Source of the DNA: Toxorhynchites rutilus septentrionalis
Lineage: Eukaryota; Arthropoda; Insecta; Diptera; Culicidae
DNA length: 64,000 nucleotides
Reading direction: 5' to 3'
Assembly: GCF_029784135.1 (NCBI RefSeq)
Contig: NC_073745.1
Location: 158,857,335-158,921,334 of the forward strand
Position numbers and translations under genes: made by a program
Notes under the pieces: model-generated
What the model saw: only the letters and a program-made list of their open reading frames with translations
Told to the model about the DNA's origin: nothing
Databases searched by the model: none
Part shown: positions 55,212 through 64,000 of the stretch, in pieces
Position numbering within the stretch: the stretch's first letter is position 1
Layout of the letters: each line of letters opens with the position of its first letter

Positions 55212-56749
55212 TGTAACAGATGAGTTACAACTCGCTCTTGGATGGTCACAAAACAAGAGCTTTGTAAACAACCAAGAGTTCCAAAAAAAAAACAAATAAT
55301 CAGTATACCTTATTACTCCCACAATGGAGTCCCATGGTTGTTCATCCACAAGGAGCCAGATGTCGCTGCTAGTTGACGTAGTGCGTTCTCAGAATGCACT
55401 ATGCATATTGGAACGCACTCTGTTATTTGCATCCAAGTGCATGAAGATCCATGCGGAGTAATTTCAGTAAGTTTATAAAAAAAATATATGAATCATAAAA
55501 TTGTATCTCTTAATTAAAATTGAATACTTTATTTTTCTTGAATTATATATATATGAATTACTATAAAAAAAAATTAAATGAATTATAAAATGAAAGGCAG
55601 ATGCTAGATAGGAGGCTACACATGTTTTTGATTCCGATTATCAGCTCGGATACTGAACAAAACGCACCTGAATAACGCCTAGTTCAAATAGCAAAAACTA
55701 GTTTCCAACCAACTGTCAGCACAAATTTAAATCTGCACGAACAATGTTCGCAACTACACGAAACTTGGCGTCTACGTTTTGGCGCCAACCGGACGTGCGC
55801 TACCAGTGAGCGAGAGAGAGCGTGAGGCGGATAGCGATGAGAGAGCACAGAGTATAAGGCCATCCACCCGTAGTGTCGGCCTCTTGTATTTGGTTGGGAA
55901 GTCACCTGTGTATTAAGCTACTCGATTCTACTCAAGTGCGATCGATTGGAGAGTCAGCTATACTTTGTGCTTAGGAGTGTTTCAAGGTGATATTGTTGCC
56001 AATTCACCGTCACACGGTGACAATAGGGACAATAGGCGGAAGAGGTGAAGTGGTACGCTTTGTGTTTTGGGAGTGGTTTCGATAGGACTGCCTGTCAACG
56101 TTTATAATCGAACCACTCGCCACGTGTCTGTTTCCGCCAATGACTTCCACCACCAACGGAAGTCAACGCTTGCGTGTATACAAGAAGAACTAGTGATCTC
56201 GAGTAGAAGTGATAGCCCGTCAACACACAGTTCCGAATACGGAGGCGAGCGAATAACCCCTTTTGGAAGCACCCGGCTCGTCCCTGCCGGTGAACGGACT
56301 CGACCCACGATCGGTGAAGCGCACATGAAGAACTTGGCCCGAACCAAGCGGGCAGTGCGGAACTCACACCACTACAACGTCAGCGAAGCGATCGGAGAAT
56401 CGCACAACAAGGTACGCTATCTCTGCAGATCTCTCTCTCTTGCGCTGTGCCCGCCATCTACCGCCGGTTGTCTATCGTCGGATCGTCAGACTCACCAACG
56501 GCCGCAACGCGACATGCTAGCCAACGATTCCCCACCTCTTTTGTAAATTTAATGTAAGAGTAGTGAATATAAGAAAAACATGAATTTTGAATTTGACGTT
56601 ACTTTTCAATCTATATAGAAAAAAAAGAAATCCATCAGTGTGAGGCCATCTACGAGCGAGTAAGTGTCGGTTTGTCGGTTCTTCCCTTGCTTTGCCCTGA
56701 TTAAGTTGAGCTAGCAGGTTTTGAAAGGAGATAGTGATAGGCTGTTTCA
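55212..56749 (+). repeat. 3' LTR of the gypsy element
   Basis: 1538 bp, nearly identical to 47292-48826. It has a 9-bp local duplication (GGGACAATA) at about 56025 and a two-base loss in the TATA region. Confidence 0.9.
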
Positions 56750-56753
56750 CATG

Positions 56754-59390
56754 ATATGAGCTCATGAATCCAGAATGAAAATTTAGCTCGATCAGCTGCT
56801 CAAAATTTCCGATCACCAATGGGTTCATAACCTTACACCGGATGAGGAACCGAAGAGTTAATAAATTAAAGCGATCTTTTAGTGGGAGTAGGCCTGCCAA
56901 AACCTCGAGACTCATGGTATGCGTTGAGGGCATACATCCCAACGCGATACGGAGACAAAGATACTGAATTCGCTCGAGTTTAATGAGGTGTGTTTTGGCA
57001 GCTGATTGAAAACAGAAACTGCCATACTCCATCACTGAGAGAATAGTTGTTCGATACAACATTATAAGATCTTCGGGATGGGCTCCCCACCAGGTGCCGG
57101 TAATTGTACGGAGAAAGTTTATTCTTTGTTGACATTTTTTACTCAGATACCTAATATGGGCCCCCAAGTACATTTAGAGTCGAACCAGACCCCAAGATAC
57201 TTGAATGACATAGCATGAGTGATCGGTTTACCCAAAAGTTGAAGCTTTGGTTTTGCTGGTTTATGCTTCCTAGAAAAAACCACCATCTCTGTTTTCTCCG
57301 TGGAGAATTCGATCCCTAGCCCAATGGCCCAGGTTGAAAAATTGTTCAAAGTATCTTGTAAGGATTCTTGCAGGTCGGATTCGTTTGATCCTACGACAGA
57401 CACCACTCCATCATCTGCAAGTTGTCTTAGGCTGCAATTTTGTGTAAGGCAATTGTCAATGTCGCTTACGTAGAAGTTGTACAAAAGGGGGCTTAAACAT
57501 GAGCCCTGGGGGAGTCCCATGTAAGAGACCCGACTTACTGCCGAATCTCCGTGAGAAAAGTTCAAATGTTTCTCACAAAGCAAGTTATATAACATATTAT
57601 TCAATAGAGGCGGCAGACCCCGAGATTGTAATTTGTCTGACAAAACCTCTATTGAAACAGAATCAAAGGCCCCCTTTATGTCCAAGAATACTGAAGCCAT
57701 TTGTTTTTTTTTCGGCGTAAGCCATTTGAATTTCTGAAGAAAGCAACGCAAGACAATCATTCGTCCCCTTGCCCCTGCGGAACCCATATTGTGTATCTGA
57801 GAGTAGGCCATTCGTTTCAACCCATCGATCAAGGCGAAACAAGATCATTTTCTCCAACAACTTCCGTATACAAGACAGCATTGCTATTGGGCGGTACGAA
57901 TTGAAGTCGGACGCGGGTTTTCCGGGTTTTTGAATAGCTATAACTCGTACTTGTCTCCAATCATCTGGAACAATATTATGCTCCAGAAACCGATTGAATA
58001 AGTTCAACAAGCGATGTTTCGCCACATCAGGGAGATTTTTCAGCAAGTTGAACTTAATTCTATCCGATCCCGGAGCAGAATTGTTACATGAAAGGAGAGC
58101 AAGAGAGAATTCTACCATCGAAAACTCGGAATCAAGATCGCACCTATCTTGTGGTATATTTCGAATAATTCTTTGCACTGGAGCGGAATCGGGACAAACC
58201 TTTCGTGCAAAATTAAAAATCCATCGATGTGAATATTCCTCGCTTTCATTGGATGAAGAGCAATTTCTCATGTTTCGAGCCACTTTCCATAATTTTTTCA
58301 TTGACGTTTCTCGTGACAAACCTCCCACGAAATTTCGCCAATAAGCACGTTTTTTCCCTTTGATCAAGTTTTTAAATTGATTTTCAAGGTCCAAATACGT
58401 TTGAAAATTCTCAATGGTTCCACGTTTCCGAAAAGCTTTAAATGCATTCGATTTATCTCCATAAAGCTTGGAACACTGGCCATCCCACCATGGATTGGGA
58501 GGCCTTCGACGAATAGTGGAACCTGGGATGGGTTTCGTTTGAGCGCGAACCGCGCTATCATGAATCAAACGAGAAAGGAAGTTATACTCCTCCAATGGAG
58601 GTAAACCATCTATGGCATTGATGGCTAGAGCAACCGCGTCCGAATATTTATTCCAGTCAATGTGTCTTGTGAGGTCATATGCCATGTTTATAGATTCAGA
58701 AGAATTTGACCCATTGGTGATGGAAATTTTGATTGGCAAGTGATCACTACCGTTGGGATCCTGGATTACATTCCACTTGCAATCTAACGATAGTGAATTC
58801 GAGCAAAGCGAGAGGTCAAGAGCACTTGGGTTAGCAGGAGGTTTAGGTACACGTGTTGTTTCCCCAGTGTTCAAAACGGTCATATTGAAGCTGTTACAAA
58901 GGTCATATATCAACGATGAACGATTATCGTCGTACGGTTCCCCCCAGGCAGTTCCGTGAGAGTTGAAGTCTCCCAAGATCAATCGTGGCTCAGGAAGGAG
59001 TGAGCACATGTCAACAAGTTGCTTGCGGCTAACCGCAGCTCTCGGAGGCCAATACAAGCTGACTATACAGAGGTCTTTGCCTCTGATGTTTGCATGACAA
59101 GCAACAGCTTCGATCCCTCCAATAGGTGGAAGGTCAATTCTAAAAAATGAGTGACACTTATTGATCCTCAATAGTACCCCTCCGTATCTGTCATCGCGGT
59201 CCAAGCGTATTATATTAAAATCGTGGAAAGAGAGATCATTTTGAGAAGAGAGCCAGGTTTCGAATAGAGCAAAAACATCACAATTGGGTTTATGAATTAG
59301 AAATTTGAATGTATCCAATTTAGGGATAAGACTACGACAATTCCACTGTAAAACAGTGATATCTCCGACCTCTCTATTTAAATTAGACAT
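56754..59390 (-). pseudogene. I-clade LINE ORF2, N-terminal part: endonuclease and reverse transcriptase
   Basis: ATG 59390 (MSNLNREVGD) overlaps the ORF1 stop by 8 bp. The endonuclease has LQWNCRSL, FALFETWLSS, ILGDFNSHG (catalytic Asp/Asn) and GSDHLPIKI. The RT has NSAPGSDRIKFN, VIAIQKPGKP and YGFRRGKGTNDCL. A slip in a 9-base T run (57704-57712) then moves the frame. It continues with SVFLDIKGAFDSVS, MGLPQGSCLSPLLYN, LRQLADDGVVS (catalytic ADD) and TFKYLG-like FKYLGVWFDS. A second slip at a C run (57161-57165) follows, then the thumb to SSYH at the gypsy edge. Otherwise it is open. Confidence 0.85.
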
Positions 59391-60953
59391 CAAGAGAGAT
59401 AATCATTCCAAGGAGGGGCCATGTTTGCATCAATTGCTGCAAAATTGTCTTTAGTACTGGAAGCATTGCGGTGACAATGGTTCTGATGGAGTCGGAAACA
59501 TTAAAACACGTGAAGATTTGATCCACAAGGTCAGACAACTTTATAAATCCCGATTGGGAAGTTGAACTTGACGGAAAAACAGGGACAGTTGGGGTTTTTG
59601 TTGTCCCCTCGAGTGCTGGGTCGTTCGAAGGTGAACTATTACCACGGAGGCCAGGAGGGACCTGATTTTGCTTATCCGCTGCACTCGATTTTTTGGGCAA
59701 GCTAACAGGGGGTATCACCGGAGGGACTTGTCCTTGAACTTTGGGAGTGGTCACATTTTTGCGCCGGGGACTCCCTTGAGAAATAAACGGCGTGCCCCCG
59801 TTAGCTGTATCCGCTTCCATTTCGTCAACTGGCAAAGTAGCGAAGACATTGTGTGTATTGATTGGTTGTTGTTCTTGAGTCAGTGGAGAAGCGCCCTTCA
59901 AAATTTCTGCGAAAGTGCGTTTAGAGCGTTCCCTCAAAGAGCGCTTCTGTTTCTCCCAGCGAGCCTTGTATGTTTCACAAGGTGAGAGCACGTGTGGGGA
60001 TCCCCCGCAATATGGACACTTATGCTCAGTCGCACTGCAGGATTTCCCCTCATGTTGTTCTCCGCAAGTGGCACATCGTTCTTTATTGGCACAATAAGCA
60101 GCCGTGTGACCAACTGACTTGCACTTTAGACAAGTCATTGGCTTTGGAATAAAAAGTCGCACGGCTAACCTCAATTTATCCACCATCACGTAGTCAGGGA
60201 GAGCTGAACCAGCGAAGGAGACTCGAAACGAGTTGGACGGCGTAAATTTCTTTTCTTCTCCTTCATGGGAGACTGTTCCGAGCTGGCGGCAACCCAAGAT
60301 CTTAACAGTCGTCGAGGGCAGTTTTTTAAAACGGCCGGTACCTTCACTCGTAATGTATTCGCACGTCAAGCCCGTTTCGGTTATCACACCCTCAATTTCG
60401 ACTATGTGAGATGGAATGTAGACCCGATACTCAATTGTAAAATGCTGATCGACAACAATCTTGTTTGCGTCTTTTCGATCATTCACGACAACTCGCAATT
60501 TGTTTGGTCTAACCTTCGAAATTTCCGAAACGGAGGTATACCTTGCCAGATCTTTCGCGATCTGCATGACTCTCAACGCCTTTCCATTTGGCTTAGGCCT
60601 GAAGAAAACAACCCAGGGACCAGTTCCGGGCGCATCTTCTGGATAGACCTTTACACGGGGAGTGGGAATAACAGGGGGGGAAGGCGAGGACGGGGATTGA
60701 GAGTGGGAAGACGAAGGTTGAGAAGGAGCGGGAAGAACAGAGGGAGAAGACGAGGTTGAAGGTAGAGTGGGATCGTTAAGGGCAGATGGGAGATTTGCTA
60801 GTTTTTTGGAGGGAGGCTTGGTAGGGTTAGCTGACTCGTCCCCAGAAGAAGTATCTTCCGTATTTGGTACGCGTTTGAGTGACTTTTTTTATCACTTAGG
60901 AGGGAACTAGAGTCAGAGACCTCCATATCCGAAGGTCCCCCACCCTCTGCCAT
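59383..60953 (-). pseudogene. I-clade LINE ORF1 protein (three zinc knuckles)
   Basis: The start MAEGGGPSDME at 60953 precedes a Ser/Pro-rich N-terminus. A one-base slip in a 7-base T run (60884-60890) breaks the frame. After it the sequence is open to 59383: a PPxxP-rich stretch, an RRM-like block (VVFFRPKPNGKALRVMQIAKDL, VRPNKLRVVVNDRKDANKIV), then three CCHC knuckles (CLKCKSVGHTAAYC, CATCGEQHEGKSC, CPYCGGSPHVLSPC). A low-complexity tail ends near 59383. Role: RNA-binding chaperone of the LINE particle. Confidence 0.82.
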
Positions 60954-61448
60954 TTTAAATTTGGCACTTATATTCTAAGTATTTTTTTTAAAATAATATT
61001 TCACAATAATAATAATTCACAACAACAAACAAAAAAAAACTTATAATTAATAAATATTTTCTCTCACTATATTCAATCTTATTCACCTATGAACGCACTC
61101 CAGTGCAGATGAACGGGAGCGTGCTGAAAGCTCGTTGGTGGTGGGAATGTGCCTACGACACCACTACACACAGTCGTCGGTGAAAGCTTACCCGCACTGT
61201 CACTGTTGGCTCGATGACTCGGCGAAATTTCCAATGTCGGCGAAGCAGCGACAAAACAAAAACCAATGCTTGGCTTTCCGAGGATGAAAGCCTCTATCCA
61301 CTTGCAGGCAGGGCACTTCACTCACTATCCAGATAGCGAAATGAACTCTTCAGCGGCAAAAAAAAAACAACAATCACGCGGTAACCGATAACGGAACTTG
61401 GACGCGACTTTCCTTCGTCTGGTTACTTCGGGCAATCGGCGAAGAATG
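60954..61448 (-). other. I-clade LINE 5' UTR
   Basis: Non-coding. The element 5' end is placed at 61448 because the target duplication begins at 61449. I-type elements carry an internal promoter in this region; no specific motif is claimed here. Confidence 0.65.
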
Positions 61449-61460
61449 ATGAAAATGGTT

Positions 61461-62257
61461 AATAATCATGAAAAAATCGGTTCTAACGTAACACAAAGGT
61501 TTAATAAAAATCCAGATTCTGATGCCAGCTACATGGAAGAGAGACGAAATGGCTGAAAAAGATTGCCTGACTAATTTCCAACAACAGAATTCCACGCTAT
61601 CGATCAAAAAATCCGGAAGCTACTATTCTAAGTCGAGCTAGACTTTCGAGACCTTTATGTAGGTTTCAGATAGAGAAAAGATGAGAATTTGAAATTTTCA
61701 TTAATATGTTTTTTTTTCTCTCGACAACATGATATTTGTTAACTGTTTTTGTTTTTGTTTTAATCGTTTAATTAATAATGAAGGAAAACTCTAATGGAAA
61801 CGCTTATTATTTGATTAAAAAAACATGCCTTTTATATGATAGACATGCTGTATGTATTGACCAACTTACCCCGTGTGTGGGGTTAGTTGGCCAATTTATT
61901 CTGAAATATAAAGGCGTTAAATAAAAGAAAAATCTCAAATAAATGATTCTCTGGTTATATAGGTAAGCTTCATTGTGGTACATAGCATTCTATCGCAAAA
62001 CTACGTACTACAAAGTTATAACCAAATTTATTCAAAAATGACCAACCAGCCCCGTCCTACCCTACTGTAGAATAGTCGTTGAGTGTAGTTCGTCTAATAT
62101 TTGAACTTTTTATATCCTGTAAAATAAAATGTAAACAGTCCTGTAAATGAAGATATATGTTGCTTTGTGCTGAAAGTCGAGTGCGTGAAATTTTATAATA
62201 ATTGGTACCTAGAAACAAATGACAGCGTTTTGATCTGGAAAGATTGTTTACTTAGTA
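61461..62257. other. Intron sequence with possible MITE
   Basis: At 61860-62075, CCCCGTGTGTGGGGTTAGTTGG on the left and GACCAACCAGCCCCGTCC on the right form weak imperfect inverted repeats and may be an old MITE. Nothing else is recognised. Confidence 0.35.
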
Positions 62258-62470
62258 CAGGGTCTATCAGATTAAATGCTCACGCAACAAATTTCAATAA
62301 CTTCTATAAAAGTGAACCGATTTTTATTTATAAAAAACGAAAATAAAGCTTATTTAGGGCATTTTCGGTGTGATCACCCCTTTATTTCGATAACATTACG
62401 ACTTCGATGCTGTTGAAAATCCGAGTTATTTCTTCTTTAAGTTCCTCCAAAAAAAGCTATTTAACATGAA
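62258..62470 (-). mobile_element. Second copy of the transposon end seen at 4101
   Basis: CAGGGTCTATCAGATTAAAT at 62258, preceded by TA (62256-62257), matches the end at 4101 base for base over most of 200 bp. It includes the transposase C-terminal region (GAATTAAAGAA..., encoding ELKEEITRIF). Truncated after about 62470. Confidence 0.65.
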
Positions 62471-62603
62471 CAACTATGTGTTATCAATACAGAAATCATT
62501 AACCCTACCACCTACAATATCGAGTCTCACTCGTGGTGAAATCACTTTGCCAAAACCTAAACCTCGGTTCGCTCTTTCAGAAATGAAATCGTAGGCTAAG
62601 GGG

Positions 62604-62762
62604 TTAAACTATTCATCTGTAAGGTCGTATCCCCCAGTGGTCGAATAATGTTAAGGTCATGATCGGAACAATACAGCAAGATCCATCATTCAATGAAAAA
62701 AATCGGGAAAGCCTACAGAATTATTATGAAACTCACTTTCACGAATAATCAAGGTTCTACTG
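62604..62762. repeat. Truncated pogo-like MITE relative
   Basis: The sequence from AAACTATTCATCTGTAAGGT to AAGGTTCTACTG is clearly related to 26190-26375. The right terminus ends at 62762, followed by TA; the left terminus is lost. Confidence 0.65.
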
Positions 62763-63004
62763 TATTTATTTGAAGCAATGTATGTTCATGATAACTTCTA
62801 GTGTTTTGTTATGTTTTCAATACTCGTACACATGCATGAATTGTTAGATAATTGCACATGTCTGGTTAAAGCTGTATTGTTGGTTGCAAACCCTATAGAT
62901 ATTGAAAGACACGAGCACGCTTGAATGTCTTAAAATACCAATTACAATCAAATTTTAAATTGACACAAATTGAGAGTATTCCTTTTGGAAAGTTTCGTTA
63001 TTAG

Positions 63005-63766
63005 GATGAAGACAGCAACTTCTAAGGTGGTCACTACATTGGATGTATCGGTCGTCGTTTCTGCCTGCATTTGCGGAGTTTTTTGCGGTGTGTATGGATT
63101 GCCATACGTGAGAGAACTCAATCAACGTCTGAATGAGGTATTCGTTCGCTTTGATGTTTAAATGTTGGAAAGATTACGCTTTGTAGTAGAAAATCAGCAT
63201 ATACCACAGTAAAAGCTATGTGCTACCCATTCTGGCCTCATAGAACAAAATGACTTAATTGGCGGAGTAATTATTTTCCGGTAGACAAAATGTAGTACAG
63301 CGGAAATTATCGCTTTACGCTTGTTAAATTGAATACATTTTTCATGCTCCGATGAATTTTCTGCCCGAAATGAAAACTTTGCCTTGTCTTCCATGGAAGG
63401 CGCTCTGAGTTGAAATTCGGGTTTTCGGCTTTGCCTTTGCCTGTATTTTTCTGCTTATATTTTTGAATTTAATTTTAACCATTTCTAGGCGGACGATATG
63501 CTTTCGGTGTATGTCAAGGCGGACAAACAGAGCAAAGAGAAGCGAAAAGGTCTCACAATGTTAGCTTTGGTGGGAGTCATCATAACAGGAGCGCTAGGTG
63601 AGAGATTTTCCCTCCTCCGGATTTCGCAACCAATTGCAAACAATTGCCCGAGGCGGTACCGAGTGAAACGTAAAATAATGAGATAAGTTGCTTAATTTTG
63701 CAGCCCTCGACATTTGGGTCTGGTATCGGATAGCGCAAAAAGTGAAAAAAGAAAATCAAGACTCGG
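63005..63766 (+). CDS. Gr-like: Gustatory receptor family gene, exons 3-5 (gene continues past the window)
   Basis: Exon 3 (63005-63137) follows acceptor GTTATTAG and encodes MKTATSKVVTTLD and a transmembrane helix (VSVVVSACICGVFCGVYGLP), ending at donor GTATTC. Exon 4 (63489-63597) follows TTTCTAG, with an intracellular-loop segment (DDMLSVYVKADKQSKEK) and a third helix (LTMLALVGVIITGAL), donor GTGAGA. Exon 5 (63704-63766) follows TTTGCAG with LDIWVWYRIAQKVKK, donor GTAAGT. Phases fit from 42300 onward. The order of helices and charged loops matches the N-terminal half of insect gustatory receptors. The next exon is probably near 63956 (after TTGATTTCAG) but its frame is unresolved. Confidence 0.78.
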
Positions 63767-64000
63767 GTAAGTTGAACGTCTTCCTCAGCGAGCAATTTGT
63801 GTCGTTCGGTGTGATTGATGAGGAAAAAAGAGTGGATGTGTCGAGATGGAGTGTGGCTGGGGATGGATATTAAAGGGAACTTTTCTTCGAAGATTATATT
63901 GTGAATTAGTGTACTTAAATGAGAAATAATCCGTTACACTACTCGTTTGATTTCAGCAACACAATATCCTTTTCAAATTACTTTGTTACTTTGCTGAACA
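63767..64000 (+). other. Gustatory-receptor intron 5 and possible exon 6
   Basis: The acceptor TTGATTTCAG ends at 63956. The following bases are open in one frame (TISFSNYFVTLLN, helix-like), but that frame needs phase 2, whereas exon 5 ends in phase 1. In phase 1 a TGA appears at about 63996. Confidence 0.35.

Larger units (their letters stand above)
47292..56749 (+). mobile_element. Ty3/gypsy LTR retrotransposon inserted in the I-clade LINE
   Basis: It is 9458 bp, with TSD CATG at 47288-47291 and 56750-56753. LTRs are 47292-48826 and 55212-56749, starting TGTAACAG and ending CTGTTTCA. The primer-binding site TGGCGCCCAATG starts at 48829. gag is 49110-51302 and pol 51227-54306; 54307-55211 is non-coding. 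LTRs differ by about eight substitutions and a few small indels in 1.5 kb, so the insertion is young. Defects are a protease active-site change and a deletion in the RT thumb. Confidence 0.93.
45870..61448 (-). mobile_element. Full-length I-clade LINE, split by a gypsy element
   Basis: A 12-bp target duplication ATGAAAATGGTT lies at 45858-45869 and 61449-61460. The 3' tail is A-rich (poly-T after 45869 on +). ORF1 is 60953-59383, ORF2 about 59390-57143 and on, with the RNase H end at 47287-46245 beyond the gypsy insertion (47292-56749). Without the insertion the LINE is about 6.1 kb, a normal full length. The only defects visible are single-base shifts in homopolymer runs (60884-60890, 57704-57712, 57161-57165) plus the insertion. 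Confidence 0.88.
42578..63004 (+). other. 20.4-kb intron of the gustatory-receptor gene, filled with nested transposons
   Basis: The donor is GTATGT at 42578 and the acceptor CGTTATTAG ends at 63004. Phase 2 on the left is completed by the single G at 63005 (CG+G, Arg, before MKTATSK). The other introns of the gene are 66, 351 and 106 bp. Contents are a transposase pseudogene, an R1-type LINE, an I-clade LINE split by a gypsy element, and MITE/transposon ends. Confidence 0.78.

Noticed and set aside
56517..56749. Extension of a LINE frame into the gypsy LTR
   Set aside because: The minus-strand frame merely runs on past the insertion point at 56749/56750; the true continuation is at 47287.

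Overview
This is insect nuclear DNA, almost certainly mosquito (Culicidae). The genes have short AG/GT introns beside giant transposon-filled ones, and the repeats include DD37E IS630-Tc1-mariner transposons (a group described from mosquitoes), CR1, I, Loa-like and R1 LINEs, tRNA-derived SINEs, Ty3/gypsy and Ty1/copia elements, MITEs and a Helentron-like element. The very high transposon load suggests an Aedes-like genome, but the species cannot be read from the sequence.

Two host genes can be reconstructed. The first, on +, is an armadillo-repeat gene resembling ARMC2 (a sperm flagellum/cilium protein in other animals). Its exons are 5162-5412, 5483-5623, 5703-5837, 27543-27645, 27727-28643, 28734-29283 and 29344-29552, with a 21.7-kb third intron. 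The second, on +, is the N-terminal part of an insect gustatory-receptor-family gene, with exons 42300-42456, 42523-42577, 63005-63137, 63489-63597 and 63704-63766. It has a 20.4-kb second intron and runs off the right edge. Almost everything else is transposons, many nested and datable by target-site duplications (TSDs).

Layout: 1-4400 holds DNA-transposon debris (DD37E-like, two mariners, a SINE, a DYFLWG-type transposase end). 5162-5837 holds ARMC2-like exons. 6240-10702 holds two dead CR1-type LINE pieces, one with a SINE inserted. 10707-23438 is an env-bearing errantivirus-type provirus on the minus strand, with 4-bp TSD CGCT and nearly identical LTRs. It is itself invaded by an apparently intact CR1-type LINE (about 11079-15450) and a DD37E transposon (20007-21282). 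23443-25050 is a copia remnant, followed by three MITEs. 27543-29552 holds the ARMC2-like 3' exons.

29982-31539 is a Helentron-like element and 31951-32263 a foldback repeat. 32340-36480 is a dead Loa/I-type LINE split by a SINE (15-bp TSD) and by a second DD37E transposon with an uninterrupted 338-codon transposase. 37843-39631 is a Tc1 element with an internal MITE, followed by mariner fragments. The gustatory-receptor intron carries a DD37D-like transposase pseudogene, an R1-type LINE and a full-length I-clade LINE (45870-61448, 12-bp TSD). That LINE is split by a 9.46-kb Ty3/gypsy element (47292-56749, 4-bp TSD CATG).

I see no bacterial-type operon, CRISPR array or prophage. The biology here is the layered history of transposons in two host introns.
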